64,000 nt of DNA from Lentibacillus siamensis (GTDB taxonomy: Bacteria > Bacillota > Bacilli > Bacillales > Amphibacillaceae), in assembly GCF_039522605.1 (NCBI RefSeq), contig NZ_BAAADS010000001.1:576989-640988 (forward strand), given 5' to 3'. The translations under genes and the position numbers were made by a program. Shown here in pieces: positions 35,481-42,861 of this stretch (within the stretch, counting starts at the first letter, position 1; each line of letters opens with the position of its first letter). The notes under the pieces are model-generated. The model made no database searches. It saw nothing but the letters and a program-made list of their open reading frames with translations, and had not been told where the DNA came from.

Positions 35481-36401
35481 TTACGAATAAATAAGCCGCA
35501 TGAGAATATCCTGGTCATGATCCCCGAATCCCCGGCCAAACAGGTTGATACCACCGATGTTGGCCGCATCCGGCGTTACACCAATTTTAAATAAAACCGA
35601 CTTGTTTCCTCCAATGTTAATGTCATGTAAGGTAACATCCGACACTTTCACATCGTCAAGAAAGCTGCCTTTATCATTGACCTTCCAAGTCTTTAGCAGC
35701 CCGTACTGCGTGTGTTTATCTGGAACCCACTGCGGATTCAATTTCCCCCTTCTGTCTCCAAAATCACCCGGACACGTCCATGTACACACTTCATGCCCAT
35801 TAATCCATATGCTAATATCCGACGGCCAATCATGGTCATAATTAGGAGCTTCCGAGCAGAGCTCCAATGAAAATTGAATGGACTCCAGCTCTGCATCAGC
35901 CGGAACAAATAACGGAAACCGATATTCAACATAGCCCTTTCTGAACCAGACCAATTGTGCAGACATACGATCCGGATGATAGAAAAGAGAAGGTTCATCC
36001 TCAGGCTTCATGATACCGTGCGGGTTAATCAGCCCGCATGTCGGATGAATAACCGAGTCTATGTAATGTCCGACAGGCATTTCGATTTGATAGGAATTCT
36101 TTGGATCATTATATCCAGTACCCGAATTCAATTGCATATGGATATCATCAAAATTTCTCGTACAAACCTTCATTGTTCCTCTTGACGCGGGTTGTAACTC
36201 TGTAGAGATGATCCCTGATTTTTCAAGCACCTTTATGTTAGAAGCAATAGTCGAAACAGGCAATCCAAGCTTTTCCGACAATTCAAGAACGTTCATTTTT
36301 TTGTAGTTTAATAATTTCAGGATATTTATCCTAACTTCCGAAGACAAAGCGTGCGCTACCTTTTTTAATACATCTGATTCATCAATCGACAACTCCAACA
36401 T
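35481..36401 (-). CDS. ArsR-type winged-helix regulator with a C-terminal beta-rich domain
   Basis: The 306-residue protein has an N-terminal ArsR-like winged helix (about 8-80: KKVAHALSSEVRINILKLL, then LGLPVSTIASNIKVLEKSG). No metal-binding cysteine pair is visible. The remaining 200 residues look like a beta-sandwich with many aromatic residues (PSDISIWINGHEVCTW, HDINIGGNKSVLFKIGVT), plausible for carbohydrate binding. It sits between the polysaccharide operon and the divergent FGE gene and is the obvious local regulator. Ligand and mode of action are not known to me. Confidence 0.75.
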   Translation of the reverse strand: MLELSIDESDVLKKVAHALSSEVRINILKLLNYKKMNVLELSEKLGLPVSTIASNIKVLEKSGIISTELQPASRGTMKVCTRNFDDIHMQLNSGTGYNDPKNSYQIEMPVGHYIDSVIHPTCGLINPHGIMKPEDEPSLFYHPDRMSAQLVWFRKGYVEYRFPLFVPADAELESIQFSLELCSEAPNYDHDWPSDISIWINGHEVCTWTCPGDFGDRRGKLNPQWVPDKHTQYGLLKTWKVNDKGSFLDDVKVSDVTLHDINIGGNKSVLFKIGVTPDAANIGGINLFGRGFGDHDQDILMRLIYS

Positions 36402-36415
36402 AACGTGACCCCCAG

Positions 36416-36429
36416 TGAAAGCGATTTTA
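36416..36429. promoter_or_regulatory. cre-like site in the regulator/FGE divergent region
   Basis: TGAAAGCGATTTTA matches the cre consensus with one mismatch. It lies 15 nt upstream of the ArsR-like gene start and within the region shared with the FGE gene. Confidence 0.5.
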
Positions 36430-36493
36430 TTACATCATTATACCCCCTTTGAATTTTACTTACAATTTGTAAAAACTGCATACTTGCTGCTTA

Positions 36494-36522
36494 TCGAAAA
36501 AGTTAGTTAATTTTGCTATAAT
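36494..36522 (+). promoter_or_regulatory. Extended -10 promoter of the FGE gene
   Basis: TGCTATAAT (-10 at 36517-36522 with an extended TG) is preceded after 17 bp by TCGAAA. It lies 48 nt before the FGE start. Confidence 0.5.
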
Positions 36523-36569
36523 CATAAAAAACTGAAATTAAATACTTTGGATAAGGATGTGCATCAACA

Positions 36570-37550
36570 TTGAATCAAAATAAAACGAATGCAAACTCCT
36601 GTTGTAGCAGTAGTCGGGAAGTGTTTACAAACAGCCATCATAATCCATCTGGCGCTTACAAATTGGACACCACAAACATAAATAGGTCTATATACTCTGA
36701 TAAGATGGTTTATATTCCTGGAAATGATTTTTTAATGGGTACTGAGGATGAGGAAGGTTTTAAAGCAGATGGGGAAGGACCCATAAAAAAAGTAAGCATC
36801 GACCCTTTTTACATGGACAGTTATGCAGTAACAAATGAAGAATTTACTGCCTTCGTAAATGAGACAGGTTATCAAACGGATTCAGAAAAATTTGGCTGGT
36901 CCTTCGTATTCCATAAATTTCTCCCGGAAATACCACTGGGACAAATGACACAAGTTCCTTCAACACCATGGTGGTTCGCGGTTGAAGGAGCCACCTGGCA
37001 ACAGCCAGAAGGTCCAAATTCATCGATTGAGGACAGAATGGATTACCCTGTATTACATATCTCATGGAACGATGCGATTGCCTTCTGTAAATGGGCAGGT
37101 AAAAGACTGCCGACCGAAGCGGAATGGGAATTTGCAGCACGTGGAGGGTTAGAGCAAAAACGCTATCCATGGGGAAACGAACTTACACCAAACGGTAACC
37201 ACTATTGCAATATATGGCAGGGTTCATTTCCTAACAATAATACGGTAGCAGATGGTTATTTGGGCACCGCTCCCGCCAAGTCCTTTCCCCCAAACGGGTA
37301 TGGCCTGTACAATGTGTCAGGTAATGTGTGGGAATGGTGCTCCGACTGGTTCACCAATACACCAAATCCAAACCAAGCAAATAATCCTAAAGGCCCTAAT
37401 AGAGGAACGTCCAAAGTCATGCGTGGGGGCTCCTACCTTTGTCACAAATCATATTGTAATCGATACAGGGTTGCGGCACGTAGTTCTAATACAATCGATA
37501 GTGCAACAGGGAATCTTGGGTTTCGCTGTGTGTCTGATGTTCAAACATAA
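36570..37550 (+). CDS. Formylglycine-generating enzyme (FGE/SUMF1 family)
   Basis: The 326-residue protein starts with TTG at 36570. After a tail containing SCCSSSR (Cys11, Cys12), the FGE fold runs from MVYIPGNDFLMG near 46 to the end. It contains KRLPTEAEWEFAARGG and GNVWEWCSDWF. The active-site pair Cys291 and Cys296 lies in GGSYLCHKSYCNRYR with the five-residue spacing of true copper-dependent FGE, unlike many FGE-sulfatase-fold proteins that lack it. It oxidises the cysteine of CxPxR in sulfatases to formylglycine. The client is very likely the sulfatase at 25177 (CCPSR). Confidence 0.9.
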   Translation: MNQNKTNANSCCSSSREVFTNSHHNPSGAYKLDTTNINRSIYSDKMVYIPGNDFLMGTEDEEGFKADGEGPIKKVSIDPFYMDSYAVTNEEFTAFVNETGYQTDSEKFGWSFVFHKFLPEIPLGQMTQVPSTPWWFAVEGATWQQPEGPNSSIEDRMDYPVLHISWNDAIAFCKWAGKRLPTEAEWEFAARGGLEQKRYPWGNELTPNGNHYCNIWQGSFPNNNTVADGYLGTAPAKSFPPNGYGLYNVSGNVWEWCSDWFTNTPNPNQANNPKGPNRGTSKVMRGGSYLCHKSYCNRYRVAARSSNTIDSATGNLGFRCVSDVQT

Positions 37551-37621
37551 TTCAAATCAATGATAGAGAAGGGGGATGATTACAAATTTCCTGACAACCA
37601 AACCAACTACGTGCTCTGATT

Positions 37622-38362
37622 CTACGACTTGAATAAAAGTTCGAGTTCCACAGAAAGTTCCTCGAAAAGAAAGGAGTGCGCAGTTTCAGGTGGTTTGCAC
37701 ATGGAGGTTTGTTTGATTTTATGATCTTGAAAATGGTAAATGATTGCTTTCCTTTCAGTTGGATCAACAATCCAATATTCTTGGACGCCGCATTCCATAT
37801 AAAGATCCAGTTTCTTGACCAGGTCCTTGCCCTGCGTACTTTCTGATAAGATTTCAACCACGAGACACGGAATCCCGGTATAATAATCCTGGTCATCCAG
37901 ATGTTCGTCCAAATCGCAAATGACCATTAAATCAGGTTGCACAACACAAGGCTCATCATGACCCGGTCTCTTGAGATGAATATCATAGGGAGCTGTAAAT
38001 GGTGTATATTGGCTGCCTTGAAAATGATTAAATAAAATGCCAAACAAAGAACCAACAGCATACTGATGGCCTGTCCTTGGTGAAGCCAGCAAGTAAATCT
38101 GTCCGTCAATATATTCGTAACGGTTTTCCTCATTACGGGTTAATTTCAGAAACTCCTCATACGTTGCCTTTTTGGGTTTCGCATCATAAAACAATGGCAT
38201 TTCGTTCACGACACTTTCCTTTCGTGTTGCCTCAGGAACCTCTTCCATTGACTGCAATCTCGCAACCTCCACACCATTGCGAGTGATGATAACTTCTTCT
38301 TTTGCCGCTATCATTAGATATTTTCCAAAATTATTCTGCACCTCAGTTGTACGGACAATCAT
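37622..38362 (-). CDS. Fusion of a Phd/YefM-like antitoxin domain to a Uma2-type (DUF820) PD-(D/E)XK nuclease
   Basis: The protein has 246 residues from the ATG at 38362, preceded by AGGTGA. Residues 1-45 (MIVRTTEVQNNFGKYLMIAA, VIITRNGVEVARL) match the Phd/YefM antitoxin fold. From about 65 on it is a Uma2-family restriction-endonuclease-like domain with E83 (RYEYIDG), D144 (VQPDLMV) and E170 (CLVVEILSES), followed by KKLDLYMECGVQEYWIVDP. No separate toxin gene adjoins. A perfect 9-1-9 palindrome at its promoter fits autoregulation by the Phd part. Biological role is unknown. Confidence 0.82.
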   Translation of the reverse strand: MIVRTTEVQNNFGKYLMIAAKEEVIITRNGVEVARLQSMEEVPEATRKESVVNEMPLFYDAKPKKATYEEFLKLTRNEENRYEYIDGQIYLLASPRTGHQYAVGSLFGILFNHFQGSQYTPFTAPYDIHLKRPGHDEPCVVQPDLMVICDLDEHLDDQDYYTGIPCLVVEILSESTQGKDLVKKLDLYMECGVQEYWIVDPTERKAIIYHFQDHKIKQTSMCKPPETAHSFLFEELSVELELLFKS

Positions 38363-38385
38363 TTTGCTCACCTGCCATCACTGGT

Positions 38386-38436
38386 ATTAGCTAACTTAGC
38401 TAATTTGATCATATCCAAATTATAAGAATAATGCAA
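38386..38436 (-). promoter_or_regulatory. Promoter and palindromic operator of the Phd-Uma2 gene
   Basis: On the minus strand TTGCAT (38431-38436), a 17-bp spacer and TATGAT (38408-38413) form a good sigma-A promoter. Just downstream lies the perfect palindrome ATTAGCTAA-N-TTAGCTAAT (38386-38404), covering the expected transcription start. It is placed as an operator would be for the Phd-like domain. Confidence 0.75.
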
Positions 38437-38476
38437 ACCTTACAGATCATTGCTGCTCAACAATGCCTTTAACAAA

Positions 38477-39214
38477 TTAGGCCCCACAACACTTCTTATA
38501 TTTTTTCCCGCTCCCACATGGACATGGCTCATTCCTGCCAATCTTTTTGCTAACGGAGGGGGTCTGTTCTCTCCCCGACTCGGCCTTAGACGCCTCATCC
38601 GGTAAAGGGTTCAACATCGGCCGTTCCACCTGATTATGCAACTCTCGTGGTGTAAACCCGTTATTCTCCCACAACCTGACATTATTGGAAAGATCCATAA
38701 CAAGCTGCATCACTTCCTCCACTTGCTTCTGATTTTCAAATTCAACGCCCGCCGTTTTAAATGGACGGAAAATATGATCCAATGAAAAACTAAATTCACA
38801 TTCACCATGAATATCTGCACATAGTTCCTCCGCTTTACGTGCATCGCCATCCAACAATTCCTGCTGCACATATTTTTTCAATGCATGATATTCCTTCGTC
38901 CGTTCAAAATAAAAATCATCTTTATATTTCAACAGTTCCTTTTTATCCGGAATATAGAAAGGCTTACCTTGACGTTTGGCCAACTCCACCTCAAATTCAT
39001 CAAATTCCATGATAGCTTCATGAACAAAATAATCACCATGCAATTCCACAAAGTTTTTGCGAAGTTCCTCCACATTGCTTTTTGCCCTGTCATCCATATC
39101 TGCTGTCCCAACGTTTTCATCATTTTGCATACTGTATATCTCAGCAACTTTACCATTGTGGACCAGTCCATATAAGTGTGTAAGCGAAATGATGTAGTCA
39201 ATTACCAAACCCAT
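38477..39214 (-). CDS. SEC-C motif protein of unknown function
   Basis: This 245-residue soluble protein ends with GRNEPCPCGSGKKYKKCCGA, the SEC-C zinc-binding motif (CxCx8CC) also found at the end of SecA. The first 200 residues are mostly helical and charged, with no recognised domain. An AGAGGTGG site precedes the ATG at 39214. SEC-C proteins of this size are common in Bacilli, and the partner is unknown. It ends about 90 bp before the Phd-Uma2 promoter but in the same direction, so it could be transcribed separately. Confidence 0.8.
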   Translation of the reverse strand: MGLVIDYIISLTHLYGLVHNGKVAEIYSMQNDENVGTADMDDRAKSNVEELRKNFVELHGDYFVHEAIMEFDEFEVELAKRQGKPFYIPDKKELLKYKDDFYFERTKEYHALKKYVQQELLDGDARKAEELCADIHGECEFSFSLDHIFRPFKTAGVEFENQKQVEEVMQLVMDLSNNVRLWENNGFTPRELHNQVERPMLNPLPDEASKAESGREQTPSVSKKIGRNEPCPCGSGKKYKKCCGA

Positions 39215-39379
39215 TGAAAGGCCACCTCTTTCCTTTTGTTTGTGTTTATTCTATTTTAACATGTTTAAGGGCGAAGCGAATGAACGTAACCCCACATCTG
39301 CCATTATTTTAATCTGACAATCTCATTACTGAACATCAAAAAAGACCACCGCTCCACCAAGCGATAGTCCGCACCACTG

Positions 39380-39404
39380 GCAAGGGAATTTCTTCTTCCC
39401 TTGC
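39380..39404. other. Isolated hairpin in the intergenic region 39215-39467
   Basis: GCAAGGGAA and TTCCCTTGC form a 9-bp perfect stem around TTTCTTC. It could be a terminator, but neither side has a T-run of note. Nothing else is visible in this interval. Confidence 0.4.
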
Positions 39405-39467
39405 ACTCCATATTATATTCTTATTATAACCGGTTCACACATAAAAACAAGAAAATTGGGATTCATA

Positions 39468-39617
39468 ATGATAACTTGGACTGTTTTATTATCAATTTTG
39501 GTCATCATTATTTCATTAATTTCTCTGCTTATAACCTACTCTTCCACCACAATTACCTATAAATATAAATTCCAGTTATCGCAAGGACTTTTAGTTTTTT
39601 TGTCGAAAAAGATATAA
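39468..39617 (+). CDS. Possible 49-residue single-pass membrane protein
   Basis: The ORF MITWTVLLSILVIIISLISL continues with a second hydrophobic part and then a polar, basic tail ending LSKKI. Residues 3-24 would form a membrane helix. The ribosome binding site (TTGGG) is weak and no homologue is recognised. It precedes the uncharacterised gene at 39791 in the same direction. It is offered as a candidate only. Confidence 0.3.
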   Translation: MITWTVLLSILVIIISLISLLITYSSTTITYKYKFQLSQGLLVFLSKKI

Positions 39618-39790
39618 GGGAAAAACACTAAATACGGATAAAGAATTCTCATTTTTAAGAATCCAATATATATAATGAGCGCAAATTGATTTACCTGGCG
39701 AGTTGTCTTCCGTTTGGGGGACTTTTAAACATTTTGTTGCAAATAGTAAAAATCGGGATAGTTATTTTACCCGGAACAGGAGGATGGATT

Positions 39791-40687
39791 ATGGCAGAAA
39801 TAGCGTACAGTAAACAGCTAAACAGAGAAGTTTCTTCACAGGAGGCGCATCGTTTATCCCTTACTGGTACGAGCAAATTAACGGATCCGCGGGCCTTTCA
39901 TTGTGCGGATGCTAAGTGTTCTGTTCCTTTGACACTAATTAATTTTGGAAAATCAAAAGCACAAGGGGCCAAAATTTTTGGGTTTCGTATATCGGAAGAG
40001 AACAAAAAACACATGCCCGGTTGCCATTACACTGCTGAAAAAAATGATATACAGGATGAAATCAATATAAATGATCTTAACAGATTAAAAGACTCTATTC
40101 ATATTGGAAAAGAAATTAAAATGATTAGTGAAGATCCGGAAAATGTCCAACAGAAACAAGAGGATAGTTTAGTTAATTCCCAACGAAACATGCATAAGGG
40201 AAACAAACAGACCCATACAAAGAAATCAATGATGAGAAAAAGCAGATTTTCTGCAATAAATTCCCTCGTAAATACGTATTTAACCAGTAATGAATATGAT
40301 AAAGATAAAAATATTATCAAGATAAATAATGAAAAACGTTCAATGAATGATATATTTATCAACGTAGATAAGCAACCATATTTAACATTAACAGAAAGAT
40401 ATTATGTATTTCACGGTAAGGTTTATATTCAGAAACCATATAAAAATAAGGACCTAATTTCCTTGCGTTTCCAAAAGAAGGTTGTTGTTGACAAAAAATC
40501 CTGGAGGTTTGAGATAGCAACAAGCAAAAATTGTTTATCTTCGAGCGTTCAATCATGCATCAGCGACGGGATTCTTCACCACATGTACTGCATGGTAAAA
40601 TTAGTTCCAAATAAAAATAATTCCAAACCATATTATGCAAAGGGATTTAAACAGAAAATGCATAAATGCTTTGTTGTTTATTCATAA
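39791..40687 (+). CDS. Uncharacterised protein with an N-terminal Cys/His cluster
   Basis: The protein has 298 residues from the ATG at 39791, which has AGGAGG 7 nt upstream; an earlier TTG start at 39686 lacks one. Near the N-terminus, C38-x4-C43 and H74-x3-C78 (FHCADAKCSVPL, KKHMPGCHY) look like a zinc site and recall the N-terminal region of CoiA-like proteins. A Lys/Gln-rich linker (about 100-165) leads to a basic C-terminal domain with TERYYVFHGKVYIQKPYKNK. I do not recognise the family. Its base composition is more A-rich than neighbouring genes, which hints at acquisition by transfer. Confidence 0.6.
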   Translation: MAEIAYSKQLNREVSSQEAHRLSLTGTSKLTDPRAFHCADAKCSVPLTLINFGKSKAQGAKIFGFRISEENKKHMPGCHYTAEKNDIQDEININDLNRLKDSIHIGKEIKMISEDPENVQQKQEDSLVNSQRNMHKGNKQTHTKKSMMRKSRFSAINSLVNTYLTSNEYDKDKNIIKINNEKRSMNDIFINVDKQPYLTLTERYYVFHGKVYIQKPYKNKDLISLRFQKKVVVDKKSWRFEIATSKNCLSSSVQSCISDGILHHMYCMVKLVPNKNNSKPYYAKGFKQKMHKCFVVYS

Positions 40688-40754
40688 ATAATATCTAAAA
40701 AAAGCGGGAACCGCCCCATGCATCTGTCCCCTGCCAAAAATCCCTCTCACCTCC

Positions 40755-40783
40755 TTACAAAAATCAGAACTTTTTTGTATAGT
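40755..40783 (+). promoter_or_regulatory. Sigma-A promoter of the que operon
   Basis: TTACAA (40755-40760), exactly 17 bp, then TATAGT (40778-40783). Transcription would start at or just before the riboswitch at 40790. Confidence 0.7.
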
Positions 40784-40789
40784 ATAGAT

Positions 40790-40832
40790 AGAGGGTTCGA
40801 GACCATCCCCTCTTTAAACAAAACTAGGGAGG
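40790..40832 (+). promoter_or_regulatory. preQ1-I riboswitch
   Basis: The sequence AGAGGGTTCGAGACCATCCC, then CTCT, an A-rich tail TTTAAACAAAA and CTAGGGAGG, follows the class I preQ1 aptamer. The P1 stem is AGAGGG/CCCTCT-like, and the A-rich 3' strand makes the pseudoknot. The GGGAGG ribosome binding site of queC lies in the 3' end, so ligand binding should hide it and block translation initiation. Confidence 0.88.
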
Positions 40833-40839
40833 AATAAAA

Positions 40840-41487
40840 TTGGAAAAAGCTGTTGTTGTTTTTAGTGGCGGACAAGATTCCACAACATGCCTGTTATGGG
40901 CGTTATCAGAATTTGACGATGTGGAAGCCGTCACTTTTTTGTATGGCCAACGAAACATTTCGGAAGTTGATGGGGCAAAGCAGATTGCAGCCGATTTAGG
41001 CGTTAAACAGAAACGGATAAACTTGGACGTGCTTCATCAATTAACCGAAAATGCCATGACCAGAAATGACATGGAAATTGACGATGCTGGAGATGTGCCA
41101 AACACATATGTGGAAGGACGAAATCACGTATTTCTTTCATTTGCAGCGATCCATGCAAAGAACGTCGGCGCGCATCACATTATAACAGGCGTTGGCGAGG
41201 CCGATTACAGCGGATACCCGGATTGTCGTGCAAGTTTCATTGATTCATTGGAAAAAACATTGTCGCTGGCGATGGATTACGATTTTGAGATCCACACCCC
41301 TTTAATGAGAAAGACGAAAGCAGAAACGTGGGAAATGGCAGACAAAATGGGGAAACTCGACTACATCAGGGGAAAAACGACGACATGCTACAACGGAATA
41401 AGCGGTGACGGCTGCGGGGAATGCCCTTCCTGCAAGCTGCGCATGAATGGGCTGCAAGAATACTTAGGACTGGTTGCACATGATTAG
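40840..41487 (+). CDS. queC: 7-cyano-7-deazaguanine synthase (preQ0 synthase)
   Basis: This 215-residue enzyme converts 7-carboxy-7-deazaguanine to preQ0 with ATP and ammonia. The PP-loop ATP motif VVVFSGGQDSTTCL is at 5-18, and the zinc-binding cysteines are in CYNGISGDGCGECPSCKLR near the C-terminus. It starts with TTG at 40840, with the ribosome binding site inside the preQ1 riboswitch. It leads a three-gene operon with a precursor transporter and queF. Confidence 0.95.
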   Translation: MEKAVVVFSGGQDSTTCLLWALSEFDDVEAVTFLYGQRNISEVDGAKQIAADLGVKQKRINLDVLHQLTENAMTRNDMEIDDAGDVPNTYVEGRNHVFLSFAAIHAKNVGAHHIITGVGEADYSGYPDCRASFIDSLEKTLSLAMDYDFEIHTPLMRKTKAETWEMADKMGKLDYIRGKTTTCYNGISGDGCGECPSCKLRMNGLQEYLGLVAHD

Positions 41488-42052
41488 AATAACCATCTAT
41501 TTGCTGTCCATTGTAACCGCCAATGTAACCGCAGCAAAATTTGCACCGCTTGACCTTGGCATTTTCATCATACCATGGGGAACTTTTTTCATAGGATTGA
41601 CACTCGTTATGCGGGACATGGTTCAAAATAGTTACGGAAAAAAGAAAACATACCTGTTCATTGCCATTGCGCTCGCATTATCTGCATTATCCAGTCACTT
41701 GTTGGGGGATGAACTGTGGATTGTATTTGCAAGCGTCGTCAGTTTTTTGATTTCGGAAACAACGGATACCGAAATATATACACGGTTTAAAATACCATTT
41801 ATCAGGCGCGTCATGTATTCCGGCGTCGTCGCAGGATTTTTTGATTCAGCAGTGTTTGTATTGATTGGAATCAGTCCGCTGGGTCTAAATTTTGTTCCCT
41901 GGAACCTTGTTGGGTATGCCATTTTGGGACAATGGGTAACGAAAGTGCTCATGCAATTAGTTGTAGCAGGCGGCATAAAGCAATTATTTACAAAACTGGA
42001 AATTTATGAACCAAATATATCAGATATCAATCGGGAGGAGAAAACAGCATGA
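41480..42052 (+). CDS. VUT-family queuosine precursor transporter (YhhQ-like)
   Basis: This membrane protein of about 190 residues has six segments and the family motifs SIVTANVTAAKFAPL near 8-22 and RDMVQNSYGKKK near 45. Its QWVTKVLMQLVV lies near the C-terminus. VUT (YhhQ) proteins import preQ0 or preQ1. The preferred ATG at 41480 overlaps queC by 8 nt, and the gene overlaps queF by 4 nt, so it belongs to the riboswitch-controlled operon. Confidence 0.85.
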   Translation: MIRITIYLLSIVTANVTAAKFAPLDLGIFIIPWGTFFIGLTLVMRDMVQNSYGKKKTYLFIAIALALSALSSHLLGDELWIVFASVVSFLISETTDTEIYTRFKIPFIRRVMYSGVVAGFFDSAVFVLIGISPLGLNFVPWNLVGYAILGQWVTKVLMQLVVAGGIKQLFTKLEIYEPNISDINREEKTA

Positions 42053-42537
42053 AAAAGAGTGACACAAAAGACCTGACACTACTGGGCAACCAGCAAACAA
42101 CCTATTCCCAGGAATACGACCCAAGCGTATTGGAAACATTTGAAAATCAGAACCAGAAAAATGATTACTTTGTCAAATTCAATATTCCGGAATTCACAAG
42201 CCTTTGCCCCATGACCGGGCAACCCGACTTTGCGACAATTTATATCTCGTATATGCCACATATAAAAATGGTCGAGAGCAAGTCACTGAAACTGTATATG
42301 TTCAGCTTCCGAAACCACGGGGCCTATCATGAGGACTGCGCAAATCAGATTATGAAAGACTTAATCGAACTTATGGATCCAAAATATATCGAAGTCTGGG
42401 CAAAATTCACCCCACGTGGCGGGATATCCATTGACCCATACTGCAATTACGGAAAACCCGGCACCAAATACGAACAAATGGCAGAACAGCGATTGCATCA
42501 GCATGACATGTATCCAGAGCGTGTAGATAATAGGTAA
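42049..42537 (+). CDS. queF: NADPH-dependent 7-cyano-7-deazaguanine reductase
   Basis: This 162-residue unimodular QueF reduces preQ0 to preQ1. The catalytic cysteine is in FTSLCPMTGQPDFATIYI near 55, followed by the QueF motif ESKSLKLYMFSFRNHGAYHED. The GTP-cyclohydrolase-like fold is complete. The ATG overlaps the transporter stop (ATGA). queD and queE are not in this operon. Confidence 0.95.
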   Translation: MKKSDTKDLTLLGNQQTTYSQEYDPSVLETFENQNQKNDYFVKFNIPEFTSLCPMTGQPDFATIYISYMPHIKMVESKSLKLYMFSFRNHGAYHEDCANQIMKDLIELMDPKYIEVWAKFTPRGGISIDPYCNYGKPGTKYEQMAEQRLHQHDMYPERVDNR

Positions 42538-42555
42538 ATGGGAAAAAAATCCGAG

Positions 42556-42584
42556 TGGGACGGTGGAACAGGCTCCTCGTCCCA
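42556..42584. terminator. Hairpin after queF
   Basis: TGGGACG (42556-42562) pairs with CGTCCCA (42578-42584). A run of seven As lies just upstream on the plus strand (42543-42549), so the T-run follows the stem on the minus strand. It may end leftward transcripts, queF transcripts, or both. Confidence 0.45.
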
Positions 42585-42652
42585 TTCACAGTTTCACGGT
42601 TCCATTACGTATAGTACCGATTTATGTCATATAAACATCATTTATGTGGTAT

Positions 42653-42681
42653 ATTAAAAGACCGCCGGAACTCCGACGGTC
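42653..42681 (-). terminator. Terminator of the small toxin-like transcript
   Basis: On the minus strand GACCGTCGG-AGTT-CCGGCGGTC is followed by TTTTAATATA. It ends a predicted short transcript that begins near 42860 and carries the 25-codon peptide gene. Confidence 0.75.
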
Positions 42682-42761
42682 AACAATAAACCGAACCCCG
42701 TCAAAGGGGGCGGCTCTTGGAAGATAAACCTCCCAGGCACAGCTACCAACTCAGTGGAGGT

Positions 42762-42839
42762 TTACTTATGCCGTTCAGACATAGACGCCAAAAGCATTCC
42801 AAACGCAAACCATAACGCAAGCACTTGAAAGGTGGACAT
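42762..42839 (-). CDS. Holin-like small hydrophobic peptide, probable type I toxin
   Basis: The 25-residue peptide MSTFQVLALWFAFGMLLASM ends SERHK. It has a polar start, one membrane helix and a charged tail, like the holin-like toxins of TxpA/BsrG-type type I systems. AGGTGG lies 7 nt upstream. The following 100 nt, up to the terminator at 42653, contain the conserved block that I remember after such genes (readable as PPLTGFGLLLTVGVPAVF); in related loci this region is overlapped by an antisense antitoxin RNA. No clear plus-strand promoter for the antitoxin could be assigned. Confidence 0.65.
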   Translation of the reverse strand: MSTFQVLALWFAFGMLLASMSERHK

Positions 42840-42861
42840 ACGGGCACCACCTCTTCCCTCA

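Noticed and set aside
42640..42760. A specific promoter for the antisense antitoxin RNA
   Set aside because: A TATATT-like -10 exists at 42650-42655, but no convincing -35 is present, so the RNA is only mentioned as an expectation.
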